Shown piece after piece: positions 1-9,597 of a DNA stretch of 64,000 nucleotides (positions are counted from its first letter, which is position 1; each line of letters opens with the position of its first letter). Source of the DNA: UBA4421 sp028228615 (GTDB lineage: Bacteria; Pseudomonadota; Gammaproteobacteria; Pseudomonadales; Azotimanducaceae); the NCBI GenBank assembly GCA_028228615.1, contig JAOJBS010000001.1, positions 62,001-126,000 of the forward strand. Reading direction: 5' to 3'. A program made the position numbers and the translations under genes. Under the pieces are notes generated by a model, which searched no databases, was not told where the DNA came from, and saw only the letters and a program-made list of their open reading frames with translations.

Positions 1-961
1 CAAAGTTTGTGACGCTCTTGCAACCATGACGCAGCGAGGTGCCTATACAATCTGTGCCGGTGTCGCCGCCGCCGATGACTATCACGTCTTTACCCTTTGC
101 GGATATATAGGCGTCGTCATCGTGCTGTGAGTCTAGGAGGCTCTTGGTGTTGGCTGACAAGAAGTTCATGGCGAAGTGTACGCCGGTGAACTCTCTACCT
201 TCTATCGGCAGATCTCTTGGCACGGTCGCGCCTGTGGTGAACAACACCGCGTCGTTGGAGGACTTCAGCGCCGCAATATCTATTGAGCCGTCTTTGCCGT
301 CGCCCACATTTGCGCCGGTGATAAATTGCACACCGCCGTCTCTTAGCAACTGCACTCTACGTTCTACCACTTCGTCTTTGGCGAGTTTCATGTTCGGAAT
401 ACCGTACATGAGCAGGCCGCCGATTCGGTCTGCGCGCTCATAAACTGTGACGCTGTGGCCTGCTTTGTTGAGCTGGTCCGCAGCGGCTAAGCCCGCTGGT
501 CCTGAACCAATAACGGCAACTGTTTTGCCTGATCGCAGTGCGGGAATGTTGGGTAGCACCCAGCCTTCTTCATAGCCGCGATCAATAATCGCCATTTCAA
601 TATTTTTAATGGTGACTGCTGGATCGGTAATGCCCAGTACGCAGGCGCCCTCGCAGGGTGCGGGACACACGCGACCAGTAAACTCTGGGAAGTTGTTGGT
701 CTGGTGTAGACGGTCCAGTGCTTCTTTCCACTGATCTCTAAATACTAGGTCATTCCACTCTGGAATGAGATTGTGAATTGGGCAACCTTCTTCGGACTGA
801 CAAAACGGCACACCACAATCCATGCAGCGCGCACTTTGGGTGCTTAAACGTTGCACGTCATGGTCTGTATAGATTTCGTTGAAATCTAATAGCCGATCAG
901 CTGGCGTGCGGTATGGCGCAGCGTTACGTGGAAACTCTATAAATCCTGTGGGTTTACCCAT
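1..961 (-). CDS. gltD: Glutamate synthase small subunit (partial, 3' end outside window)
   Basis: Small subunit of NADPH-dependent glutamate synthase; it passes electrons from NAD(P)H through FAD and Fe-S clusters to GltB for glutamate formation from glutamine and 2-oxoglutarate. The reverse strand reads MGKPTGFIEFPRN from an ATG at 961, and about 320 codons are present before the window edge cuts the C-terminus. Visible are the N-terminal Fe-S cysteines (CMDCGVPFC, GRVCPAPCEGAC), the first dinucleotide fold (VAVIGSGPAGLAAA) and the second (VIVIGGGDTGTDC). It starts 36 bases after the gltB stop, so the two are almost certainly one transcript, gltB first. Identification is firm; only the end is missing. 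Confidence 0.96.
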   Translation of the reverse strand, partial: MGKPTGFIEFPRNAAPYRTPADRLLDFNEIYTDHDVQRLSTQSARCMDCGVPFCQSEEGCPIHNLIPEWNDLVFRDQWKEALDRLHQTNNFPEFTGRVCPAPCEGACVLGITDPAVTIKNIEMAIIDRGYEEGWVLPNIPALRSGKTVAVIGSGPAGLAAADQLNKAGHSVTVYERADRIGGLLMYGIPNMKLAKDEVVERRVQLLRDGGVQFITGANVGDGKDGSIDIAALKSSNDAVLFTTGATVPRDLPIEGREFTGVHFAMNFLSANTKSLLDSQHDDDAYISAKGKDVIVIGGGDTGTDCIGTSLRHGCKSVTNF

Positions 962-997
962 TGTCTTTTCTCAAATCTTTTATGTCTGACGCGGTTA

Positions 998-3900
998 CTA
1001 ACCCGCGCTCACTTGTTGCTTACGCTGCTCTAACACGCGCTTGTAGTCTTTTGGCATGACTTTCACAAACTCGTCAAGGCTGCTTTCCCAGTTTGTGAGA
1101 ATTTTTTGCGCGACGGTTGAGCCGGTCAAATCTGCATGCTTTTGGATAAGGTCTTGTAACTCTGCGATGTCGCCAGCTTCATCCATTTGGTCTAGGTCTA
1201 CCATCTCCGGGTTACAGTTAATGCTGAACTCAGACTTGGGGTCCCAGATGTACGCAATGCCGCCACTCATGCCTGCGGCAAAGTTGCGTCCAGTGGCGCC
1301 TAAAATCACCACGCGTCCGCCGGTCATGTATTCACAACCGTGATCGCCCACGCCCTCTACGACAGTAGATGCACCGCTGTTTCGTACACAGAAACGCTCT
1401 GCTGCTACGCCGCGAAAGAATGCTTCGCCCGACGTTGCGCCATATAGAGCAACGTTGCCTAATAAAATGTTGTCTTCAGCTGCAAATGTGCTGACCTTGG
1501 GTGGATAAACGATAACGCGTCCACCGGATAGGCCTTTACCCACAAAGTCGTTGGCGTCGCCTTCAACCTCTAGAGTAATGCCTTTAGCCAACCAACAGCC
1601 CAAACTTTGACCGGCGCTGCCGTTAAATTTGAAGTGAATTGTGTTGTCTGGAAGCATTTGCGGCCCCACTTGGTCTATGACCTGATTGGAGAGCATTGCC
1701 CCAACCACACGGTTGGTATTAATAATGGGCAGTTCTGCATAAACCTTCTCACCCGTTTTGAGTGCGGGTTGTGCCAACGGAATAAGCTGATTGTCTAATG
1801 CTTTATCTAGCTCATGATCTTGATCGTGTATGGCAAAGGCACCTAGGAATTCGTTAGGTATCTGCGCTGGTGCCAAGATGGTAGATAAATCTACGCCGTC
1901 TGCTTTCCAGTGGTTGATGGCCTCATCTGTTTTTAACAGGTCTACACGGCCAACCATTTCGTTGAGCGTGCGTAGTCCAAGTTCGGCCATAATCATGCGC
2001 AGTTCTTTTGCCACCATAAATAGGTAGTTAACAACGTGCTCAGGCGAACCGGTAAATTTTTTACGTAGCTCTGGGTCTTGGGTTGCTATGCCTACTGGGC
2101 AGGTGTTCAGGTGACACTTACGCATCATGATGCAACCCAGCGCAATGAGCGGCGCGGTAGCAAAACCAAATTCTTCTGCGCCAAGTAGCGCGGCTATTGC
2201 CACATCACGTCCGGTCTTAATTTGACCATCTGTCTGCAATACAACGCGTGAGCGCAAATTGTTCATAACCAGTGTTTGGTGGGTTTCGGCAATGCCGAGT
2301 TCCCAAGGTACGCCTGCGTGTTTAATGGAGGTCAGTGGCGATGCACCAGTACCCCCTGAGTCGCCAGCTATCACAACGTGATCTGCGCGCGCTTTAACAA
2401 CACCTGCTGCGACCGTGCCCACCCCAATTTCTGCACCCAGTTTTACACTGATACGCGCTTTTGGATTGGCGTTCTTCAAGTCATGGATTAGCTGCGCCAT
2501 GTCCTCAATAGAGTAGATGTCGTGGTGTGGTGGCGGGCTAATGAGTCCAACACCTGGGGTTGAGTGCCGTAGGCTGGCTATATAATCGTCTACCTTGCCG
2601 CCGGGTAACTCGCCGCCTTCGCCAGGCTTGGCGCCTTGAATAATTTTGATCTGCAACTCGTCAGCGTTGCTGAGGTAATTAATAGAGTCGCCGTTGTCCA
2701 TTGGGGTGAACCGCTTGGCGTCTTCACCGCCTTCACCGGTATTAGACTTGCCGCCTAAACGATTCATGGCGATTGCCAAAGACTCGTGTGCTTCCGCGCT
2801 GATTGAACCAAAGCTCATAGCACCAGTGGCGAAGCGTTTGACAATTTCGCTGGCCGCTTCTACTTCTTCTAGCGGTACAGGCTGCTGGCCTTCCTGAAAA
2901 TCTAGCAAGCCGCGCAAAGTGGCTTTACGGGTGTTTTCTTCATTAATTTGCTTGGCAAAAGCCCAGTAAGAATCTTCATTGTTTTGTCTTACGGCAGACT
3001 GAAGATTAGTCACCGCAATTGGATCCCACATGTGGGTGTCGCCGTTGCGACGCCAATGGAAGTCGCCAGGATTGGGCAATATCGCTATAGGCGATGCATC
3101 TCTATTGGGGAAGCCAAGGCCGTGTCTGCGCTGCATTTCTTCAGCGAGTACGCTCAGTGAAATACCTTCAACGCGGCTGGCTGTGCCGGTAAATGCCTGT
3201 GTAATGATGTCGTGGGCCAAGCCAACGGCCTCAAAAATTTGTGCGCCTTGATAAGACTGTAGGGTAGAAATACCCATTTTCGCCATGACCTTAAGAATGC
3301 CTTTGGCCACTGCTTTACGATAGTTGTAAACCACGTCTTCTGGCGTTTCTACGCCAGCGACGCTGTCAAACTCGCCTTGTGTTTGGGCATCCCAAAGCGC
3401 TTCGAAGGCAAGGTACGGGTTAATGGCATCTGCGCCGTAACCAACGAGCAAGCAATGATGGTGAACTTCTCTGGCTTCGCCGGTCTCTAGGATAAGACCA
3501 ATTTGGCTGCGCTTGTGCGCTTTAACTAAGAACTGGTGCACGCTACCCACAGCAAGCAGTGCGCTCATAGGTACTTGTTGTTCGCTTACACCTCGGTCGC
3601 TGAGAATAACTAGGCTAAAGCCGTCATTAATTGCTTGCAGGGCTTCATTGTTGATTCGCTCTAGCGCAGCTTTTAGGCCTTGCTCTCCAGAACCTGATGG
3701 ATAGGTAATGTCGATCTTGTTAGTTTTCCAACCGCGATGATCCATTGCCTCAATTGATGCCAGCTCGTCATTGGTAAGAATGGGGTGCGGTACGCGTAGA
3801 CGGTGTGCATTTTCCGGCTCGGACTGGAGCAGATTCTGCTCGGGGCCCACATAGCAATCTAATGCCATGATCACCTCTTCGCGAATGGAGTCGATGGGCG

Positions 3901-5509
3901 GGTTAGTGACTTGCGCAAAACGCTGCTTGAAGTAGTCGTAAAGCATACGGGGCTTTTCAGACATAACCGCAAGGGCGGCGTCGTTACCCATAGAACCCAA
4001 GGGGTCTCTGAGTTCTTTAATCATTGGCTGCAGCATGAACTGCATGGTTTCTTGGGTATAACCAAATGCCTGCATGCGAGAAATCAGCGTATCCGCATTC
4101 AGGCCCAGACCGGCTTGTTGATCAAGGTCAGTCAGGTCAATGCGCTGCTCTTCAACCCAAGCTGCGTAGGGTCGGCGCGCTGCTAGGTCAGACTTCAGCT
4201 CTTCGTCAGGAATCATGCGACCTTGTTCAAAGTCGATGAGGAATATTCGGCCTGGCTGCAAACGGCCTTTTTCTATGACCCGTGCAGGATCTACCGGCAC
4301 TACCCCAACTTCAGAGGCCATAATGCACTTGTCGTCGTCAGTGATGTAGTAGCGAGAAGGGCGCAGACCATTACGGTCTAATACCGCGCCAATGCAGGTG
4401 CCGTCAGTGAATGCGATAGACGCTGGGCCGTCCCAAGGTTCTAATAGGCACGAGTTGTACTCATAAAAAGCGCGCTTTTCAGCAGACATATTTGTGTGCT
4501 GTTGCCATGCTTCAGGAATCATCATGAGCAATGCTTCAGGCAGCGATCTGCCGGACATGATTAAAAACTCTAAGACGTTGTCGAAGTTGCCAGAGTCTGA
4601 GCAGTTGGCTTCAACAATAGGGAACAGCTTATTAATGTTTTCACCGAAGTGCGCAGATGCTGCAACCCCTTCACGGGCATTCATTGCATTAACGTTGCCC
4701 AATAGCGTATTGATCTCGCCGTTGTGGCTCATAAATCTGTTTGGCTGAGCGCGGTCCCAAGATGGGAACGTATTGGTGCTGAAGCGTGAGTGGACCATGG
4801 CCAAATGGCTTTCATAGTCCGCGTTGAGTAAGTCTGGGTAAAACGGGAATAACTGGGCTGGTGTAAGCATACCTTTATAGATGATGACGCTTGTGGACAG
4901 CGAGCAAACGTAAAACAGGTAGTTTTGGCTCAGGGCCTCGTCACCGCGAAGGCGGTGGGTACTGTGCTTGCGAATCAGGTACAGCTTACGTTCAAATTCT
5001 TCAGTAGATTGCGAGCTGTCGTTCGATCCAATAAAGAGTTGTGCAAAGTAGGGCATAGCAGCGCGTGATGCATTGCCTAGGTCTGCTGCGTCTGGATCGG
5101 TTGGAAGGTCTCTCCAGCCAATCAGGTTTTGTCCATTCGCAGCAATTTCTTCAGCGATGACGGCTATGCAGTGGGCGCGTTGTTCAGGATCTGTAGGAAG
5201 AAAAACGTTACCAACGCCATATTGTCCAGTTTCTGGCAGGCTGGCGCCAAATTGTTGTGTGGCAATTTGCTCAAGAAGCTTGTGCGGTAGGCCGGTTAAA
5301 ATGCCTGCGCCGTCGCCAGAATTTTTTTCGTAGCCAACGCCGCCTCTGTGCTCCATGCAGCAGTTCATGAGGCTAGCATCGATAACTATTTGGTGGCTGG
5401 GGCGTCCCTTAATGTCACATACAAAGCCCACACCACAGCCATCTTTTTCGTTGGCTGGGTCGTAAAGCCCGTGTTTGGCGGGGAAGTTGCCGTCAAATGT
5501 TACCGTCAT
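998..5509 (-). CDS. gltB: Glutamate synthase large subunit
   Basis: Large subunit of glutamate synthase, 1503 residues, the normal bacterial size. The N-terminal class II amidotransferase domain has its nucleophile at Cys25 (KDGCGVGF), implying removal of a 24-residue propeptide as in known GltB. A central linker domain, the FMN-binding synthase domain (about residues 830-1200) and the C-terminal GXGXG beta-helix follow. The 3Fe-4S cysteines are visible in CIMMRKCHLNTCPVG. The enzyme hydrolyses glutamine, channels ammonia and reductively aminates 2-oxoglutarate. It is followed at 36 bases by gltD. A small hairpin (CGCGGTTA and partner) overlaps the stop codon and may tune gltB to gltD readthrough; that is inference. 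Confidence 0.98.
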   Translation of the reverse strand: MTVTFDGNFPAKHGLYDPANEKDGCGVGFVCDIKGRPSHQIVIDASLMNCCMEHRGGVGYEKNSGDGAGILTGLPHKLLEQIATQQFGASLPETGQYGVGNVFLPTDPEQRAHCIAVIAEEIAANGQNLIGWRDLPTDPDAADLGNASRAAMPYFAQLFIGSNDSSQSTEEFERKLYLIRKHSTHRLRGDEALSQNYLFYVCSLSTSVIIYKGMLTPAQLFPFYPDLLNADYESHLAMVHSRFSTNTFPSWDRAQPNRFMSHNGEINTLLGNVNAMNAREGVAASAHFGENINKLFPIVEANCSDSGNFDNVLEFLIMSGRSLPEALLMMIPEAWQQHTNMSAEKRAFYEYNSCLLEPWDGPASIAFTDGTCIGAVLDRNGLRPSRYYITDDDKCIMASEVGVVPVDPARVIEKGRLQPGRIFLIDFEQGRMIPDEELKSDLAARRPYAAWVEEQRIDLTDLDQQAGLGLNADTLISRMQAFGYTQETMQFMLQPMIKELRDPLGSMGNDAALAVMSEKPRMLYDYFKQRFAQVTNPPIDSIREEVIMALDCYVGPEQNLLQSEPENAHRLRVPHPILTNDELASIEAMDHRGWKTNKIDITYPSGSGEQGLKAALERINNEALQAINDGFSLVILSDRGVSEQQVPMSALLAVGSVHQFLVKAHKRSQIGLILETGEAREVHHHCLLVGYGADAINPYLAFEALWDAQTQGEFDSVAGVETPEDVVYNYRKAVAKGILKVMAKMGISTLQSYQGAQIFEAVGLAHDIITQAFTGTASRVEGISLSVLAEEMQRRHGLGFPNRDASPIAILPNPGDFHWRRNGDTHMWDPIAVTNLQSAVRQNNEDSYWAFAKQINEENTRKATLRGLLDFQEGQQPVPLEEVEAASEIVKRFATGAMSFGSISAEAHESLAIAMNRLGGKSNTGEGGEDAKRFTPMDNGDSINYLSNADELQIKIIQGAKPGEGGELPGGKVDDYIASLRHSTPGVGLISPPPHHDIYSIEDMAQLIHDLKNANPKARISVKLGAEIGVGTVAAGVVKARADHVVIAGDSGGTGASPLTSIKHAGVPWELGIAETHQTLVMNNLRSRVVLQTDGQIKTGRDVAIAALLGAEEFGFATAPLIALGCIMMRKCHLNTCPVGIATQDPELRKKFTGSPEHVVNYLFMVAKELRMIMAELGLRTLNEMVGRVDLLKTDEAINHWKADGVDLSTILAPAQIPNEFLGAFAIHDQDHELDKALDNQLIPLAQPALKTGEKVYAELPIINTNRVVGAMLSNQVIDQVGPQMLPDNTIHFKFNGSAGQSLGCWLAKGITLEVEGDANDFVGKGLSGGRVIVYPPKVSTFAAEDNILLGNVALYGATSGEAFFRGVAAERFCVRNSGASTVVEGVGDHGCEYMTGGRVVILGATGRNFAAGMSGGIAYIWDPKSEFSINCNPEMVDLDQMDEAGDIAELQDLIQKHADLTGSTVAQKILTNWESSLDEFVKVMPKDYKRVLEQRKQQVSAG

Positions 5510-6652
5510 AATCTCTCTCAGTTAATGCGCGCCGTCATAAGCGCAATGGTCCTTGCCATTTCTTGTTGCCGACTCAAATGTGCTTTTGTCGAGGGCAAGG
5601 GACCCCGTCTACTCAGTTTCTGAGTGGACAAGTATTCTTGATTATTTTGCTAGCGAGGAGCTCAGCGTTAGGTCCGTTCATTGACCTTAAAAGTGGCTTT
5701 TTTCTGCCTTGTAGTAGGCTCCTAAAGTCAGCCTTGTATGGTCTGTTCCGGGGCACTGCGGCGTGCCAAACATTCCAGCTGTGAAAGATCTCAAAAATAG
5801 CGCTCTGAAGCAAGTCTCAGAGGGATTTATTGGCGTGTGTCAGCGATGTAAATTTAGCGAATATTCGACCTATTTGTGCGGTTTTAAGCCAACGTAATTG
5901 TTCCGAATAGCTGCATTGAAGGAGCATAATCTGGGCATCGGCTTGTATCGATTACAAGGCAGTAAGATTTTGCCTAAATCTAGGCCTTCCTCACTAAGCC
6001 ACGCTCTATTGGGGTTTTCCAACCGCATTGGTGTATAAAAGCGCACTCTACCAATGACGGCTGGCGCTTTAAGAGGCCAATTACCCTAATTTTGGGTCAG
6101 TTTTTGTTTTTCCTTTCGGAGGACATTTGCCGGAATGATATTGACGCTGGTATGCGTCTGGCTGACAGCTCATGAGTCTCAATAATGTCTTATTAACAAG
6201 TCGCTTAATGGGGTGTCGGCGGCGTGCTGGTTTTTACTTTTCCGTTAACACCCAAATTGTTCTGCCACTGAATTCAAAACGGCGATAACAAGGCACTTAA
6301 AGCAAAGTTAAAAGAAGAGTCCTTTGCTCGACGTTCGGTTGGTTTTTTTGCGGATTAATACCCAAAGTTAATGCCAAAACATGAACTAAAATAGATCTTT
6401 TATTTGTCCATAACTTCTTCGCGAGAGGCGTATTAAAACCACCGCCTGCAGTTCCTTTAAGAGCGTTGCAAGTGCGCTAAACGACTCAAAGTGGGACTGC
6501 GAGGTCGTTTAAGCCACCTCGAAGACGCCATTTATGTCATAACTGCGCACAAATCTGGCCATAACTGGCATTTCTTTGCGGTATTTTTTTTTGAGACAAA
6601 TTAGAATGCGTGGCAACTCATTCCAATTCGATAACACTTCAAGAGAGAAACC
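5510..6652. other. Long gene-free spacer between divergent gltB and mdh
   Basis: About 1.14 kb separate the gltB start (minus) from the mdh start (plus). The only open frames are short, start poorly and resemble nothing. The sequence is more AT-rich than the flanking genes and has several T-rich runs (near 6110, 6340 and 6588). It must carry both divergent promoters, but I could not fix convincing -35/-10 pairs. I see no tRNA cloverleaf, 6S or tmRNA hallmark. A small RNA or long 5' leader is possible but unsupported. Confidence 0.6.
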
Positions 6653-7627
6653 ATGAAAGATCCAGTTCGCGTTACCATTACCGGAGCCGCAGGCCAAATC
6701 GGCTATGCATTACTTTTTCGTGTAGCTTCCGGCGCGATGTTGGGCAACGACCAACCCGTAATTTTGCAACTGTTAGAAATCACACCGGCGCTAGGCGCAG
6801 TTAAAGGGGTAGTGATGGAATTAGACGATTGCGCGTTTCCGCTCGTACAAGACATTGTTTACACAGACGACGCAAACGTAGCCTTTAAAGATGCAGACTA
6901 CGCGCTGCTAGTAGGTTCAAGGCCTCGTGGACCCGGCATGGAGCGCAAAGATCTTTTAGAAGCCAACGCTGCAATCTTCTCAGCACAAGGTAAAGCGTTG
7001 AATGACAATGCATCCAAAAACGTAAAAGTGCTGGTTGTGGGCAACCCTGCAAACACCAATAGCCTAATCGCTCAACGTAATGCACCAGATTTAGACCCAC
7101 GTAACTTCACCGCAATGACTCGCCTAGACCACAACCGTGCAATGGCGCAGTTGTCGCAAAAAGCAGGCAAGCATGTGTCAGACGTAGAAGGCCTATGCAT
7201 TTGGGGTAACCACTCAGCCACACAGTACCCAGACATTCACAGAGCAACCGTTGCAGGTGCGCACGCTATGTCGTTAGTAGACATGGATTGGTACACCGGC
7301 GACTTCATCCCACAGGTACAGCAGCGTGGCGCAGCCATTATTGAAGCAAGAGGTGCGTCTAGTGCGGCATCAGCAGCAAACGCCGCCATCGACCACATGC
7401 GCGATTGGGCGCTAGGTAGCGATGCGATTTTGAGCATGGGCGTTTATTCAGACGGCAGCTACGGTGTAGCTAAAGGTTTGATCTACTCCTTCCCAGTACG
7501 TTGCAACGGTGGCGATTGGGAAATTGTTCAGGGCATTGAAATCAGCGAATTCAGTCAAGGCAAAATGGACGCCACTGAACAAGAGTTGACCGAAGAGCGC
7601 GACGCGGTAGCACACTTACTGCCGTAG
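6653..7627 (+). CDS. mdh: Malate dehydrogenase (NAD-dependent, cytosolic type)
   Basis: Interconverts malate and oxaloacetate in the TCA cycle. It has 324 residues, the usual length of the cytosolic-type bacterial enzyme. The NAD fold GAAGQIG lies at residues 11-17, the substrate-binding loop carries the arginine-rich segment SRPRGPGMERKD, and the catalytic His is in WGNHSATQYPD. The start is the ATG after CAAGAGAGAAACC. The gene stands alone, with a long leader region upstream and a strong hairpin downstream, as expected for a single highly expressed housekeeping gene. There is no sign of damage. Confidence 0.97.
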   Translation: MKDPVRVTITGAAGQIGYALLFRVASGAMLGNDQPVILQLLEITPALGAVKGVVMELDDCAFPLVQDIVYTDDANVAFKDADYALLVGSRPRGPGMERKDLLEANAAIFSAQGKALNDNASKNVKVLVVGNPANTNSLIAQRNAPDLDPRNFTAMTRLDHNRAMAQLSQKAGKHVSDVEGLCIWGNHSATQYPDIHRATVAGAHAMSLVDMDWYTGDFIPQVQQRGAAIIEARGASSAASAANAAIDHMRDWALGSDAILSMGVYSDGSYGVAKGLIYSFPVRCNGGDWEIVQGIEISEFSQGKMDATEQELTEERDAVAHLLP

Positions 7628-7662
7628 GGTTTATGCTGGTCCAGGCCAGTAACTTATAGAAA

Positions 7663-7685
7663 AGGGCTTTCGCAACGAAAGCCCT
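7663..7685. terminator. Hairpin after mdh
   Basis: A perfect 10-bp stem AGGGCTTTCG / CGAAAGCCCT with a 3-base CAA loop starts 36 bases after the mdh stop. No T-run follows on the plus strand; four A precede it, giving a short T-run for minus-strand transcripts. It probably ends or stabilises the mdh transcript, but intrinsic termination on the plus strand would be weak. Confidence 0.5.
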
Positions 7686-7860
7686 CACTCGCTATTCGCC
7701 TTCTCATTAGCTGTTCGTCAGCTTGTCATCCGCGTACCTACCCGATTTTTTCTTTTGCGATATCTACATCGGTAGCTTTACGCATTAGTCTTACCTTTAA
7801 AATCTCATTTGTAGTAAAAAGGTGGAGAGCCTTTTTAGTTTTGTATTTGGGAGAGTGTAG

Positions 7861-9024
7861 ATGTCATCTAATGACGCAGAGTTGGTCCGGCCTTTTAAAA
7901 TCAGCACTAGTGAAGATGAAATTAGCGATCTCAAGCATCGTCTTGCCAATACCCGTTGGGCGGATGCGGAAACGCCGGATGATTGGAGTCAGGGTTTGCC
8001 TTTGGCATATGCCATGTCTCTGCGTGATTATTGGCTCAACGACTACGACTGGCGTGAGCGCGAGGATTATTTTAATGAGTTCGATCAATACCTAACCGAG
8101 ATCGACGGCCTAGACATTCACTTTATTCATCAACCCAGCAAGGTTGCAGGCGCGCGGCCTTTACTGATTACTCATGGTTGGCCGGGTTCGGTGGTGGAGT
8201 TTCACAAGGTTATTGGTCCCTTGACGGATCCGGTTGCTCACGGTGGTCGCGCTGAAGATGCGTTTCATGTGGTGTGCCCTTCGCTACCGGGATACGGCTT
8301 TTCAGCTAAACCTACGGCTACGGGTTGGGGTGTGGAAAAGATTTGTTCGGCGTGGGACACGTTGATGTGTCGGTTGGGCTACGAGCGCTACTTTGCTCAA
8401 GGGGGCGATTGGGGTTCTGCGGTGACCACGGGTATTGGTCGTCAGAACTTGGGCCATTGCGCGGGTATTCACGTCAACATGCCTACGGTTGGCGCCACTA
8501 AAGAGGCTCTAAAAAATCCCACTGAAAAAGACACTATTGCACTGAAGGCTGCGGGTTATTACGCCCAGTGGGGTGCGGGATATTCCAAGCAGCAGGCTAC
8601 GCGCCCGCAAACTTTGGGTTACGGGTTGGTGGACTCGCCTATGGGTCAGGCTGCTTGGGTGATTGAAAAGTTTTACGAGTGGACCGACTGCCAGGGTGAT
8701 CCGGAAAATGTGTTAACGCGCCAAGAGTTGATAGACAACGTTATGTTTTATTGGCTGGGCGGTAACGGGGCATCTTCCGCACGTCTATATTGGGAGAGTT
8801 TTGGTACCGCGTTTTCTGGTGCGGGTACAACTGTTGAAGTGCCAACTGGGTGCAGTATTTTCCCCAAAGAGATTGTGCCTGCTCCGCGTAGTTGGGCAGA
8901 AAAGCTTTATACCAACATCGTGTATTGGAATGAGCTGGATAAGGGCGGGCATTTTGCGGCATTCGAGCAGCCTGAACTTTATATTGGTGAGGTGCGTAAG
9001 TGTTTTGAGCAAATGAAACTGTAG
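7861..9024 (+). CDS. Epoxide hydrolase (EHN domain, alpha/beta hydrolase)
   Basis: An epoxide hydrolase of the microsomal / juvenile-hormone-like family, 387 residues. The N-terminal EHN domain covers about residues 8-115 (begins RPFKIST), followed by the alpha/beta hydrolase core. The oxyanion element HGWPGS is at 105-110, the nucleophile is Asp183 in GGDWGS, and the general base is His364 in DKGGHFAAFEQPE. It opens epoxides to diols; the natural substrate is unknown. No signal peptide is visible. The start ATG follows GGGAGAGTGTAG. An AT-rich hairpin (AAAAAGG / CCTTTTT, 7816-7836) sits in the short leader. The molybdenum hydroxylase genes downstream point to oxidation of aromatic or other xenobiotic compounds, but they may be a separate unit. 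Confidence 0.9.
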   Translation: MSSNDAELVRPFKISTSEDEISDLKHRLANTRWADAETPDDWSQGLPLAYAMSLRDYWLNDYDWREREDYFNEFDQYLTEIDGLDIHFIHQPSKVAGARPLLITHGWPGSVVEFHKVIGPLTDPVAHGGRAEDAFHVVCPSLPGYGFSAKPTATGWGVEKICSAWDTLMCRLGYERYFAQGGDWGSAVTTGIGRQNLGHCAGIHVNMPTVGATKEALKNPTEKDTIALKAAGYYAQWGAGYSKQQATRPQTLGYGLVDSPMGQAAWVIEKFYEWTDCQGDPENVLTRQELIDNVMFYWLGGNGASSARLYWESFGTAFSGAGTTVEVPTGCSIFPKEIVPAPRSWAEKLYTNIVYWNELDKGGHFAAFEQPELYIGEVRKCFEQMKL

Positions 9025-9114
9025 GAACAGTAGCCTAGGCGACTGGTTTAATCTCGCACTTGCTTGATATTCCAAAATTTCGCTATTGTGACGTTTCACT
9101 AGGAGGGCCAAAAC

Positions 9115-9597
9115 ATGTCAATTAAGTTCGAGATTAACGGTGCCAGTGTAGAGCTGGATGCGCCGGACGATACGCCGCTTTTATGGGCTGTACGCGATGA
9201 GTTAAATCTTAAGGGCACCAAGTTTGGTTGCGGTATTGGTCTTTGTGGCGCGTGTACCGTGCATGTAGATGGCGTTGCCCAGCGCTCTTGTATTACGCCG
9301 CTTGCCAATGTGGCCGGCAGCAATATCACCACCATTGAAGGGTTGTCTGACAATGGCGACCACCCGTTGCAACAAGCTTGGGTTGAGGCGCAAACCCCTC
9401 AGTGCGGTTACTGCCAGTCCGGTCAAATTATGCAAGCCGCCAGTCTTTTGGCTTACAACGCTGATCCCAGTGACGCGGAAATCGAATCCGCTATGAACGG
9501 TAACCTCTGCCGCTGCATGGCTTATGTGCGCATTAAGAAAGCCATTAAGTTAGCGGTCACCAATGCAGCAGCTAAACAGGGGAGACAAAATGCGTAA
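9115..9597 (+). CDS. 2Fe-2S subunit of a molybdenum hydroxylase (isoquinoline 1-oxidoreductase alpha-like)
   Basis: Small iron-sulfur subunit, 160 residues, of a xanthine-oxidase-family hydroxylase. The plant-ferredoxin cluster uses Cys39, Cys44, Cys47 and Cys59 (CGIGLCGAC). The second helical cluster uses Cys97 and Cys100 (CGYCQSGQ) with Cys132 and Cys134 (CRC). It shuttles electrons from the molybdopterin subunit encoded next, with which it overlaps by 8 bases. No FAD subunit gene is adjacent, as in the two-subunit IorAB type, whose acceptor is usually a cytochrome. The start ATG is preceded by AGGAGGGCC, a strong ribosome site. Confidence 0.93.
   Translation: MSIKFEINGASVELDAPDDTPLLWAVRDELNLKGTKFGCGIGLCGACTVHVDGVAQRSCITPLANVAGSNITTIEGLSDNGDHPLQQAWVEAQTPQCGYCQSGQIMQAASLLAYNADPSDAEIESAMNGNLCRCMAYVRIKKAIKLAVTNAAAKQGRQNA

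Noticed and set aside
1056..5333. Many short plus-strand open frames inside gltB.
   Set aside because: They lie antisense to a highly conserved 1503-residue gene, lack ribosome sites and resemble nothing; they are shadows of its codon use.
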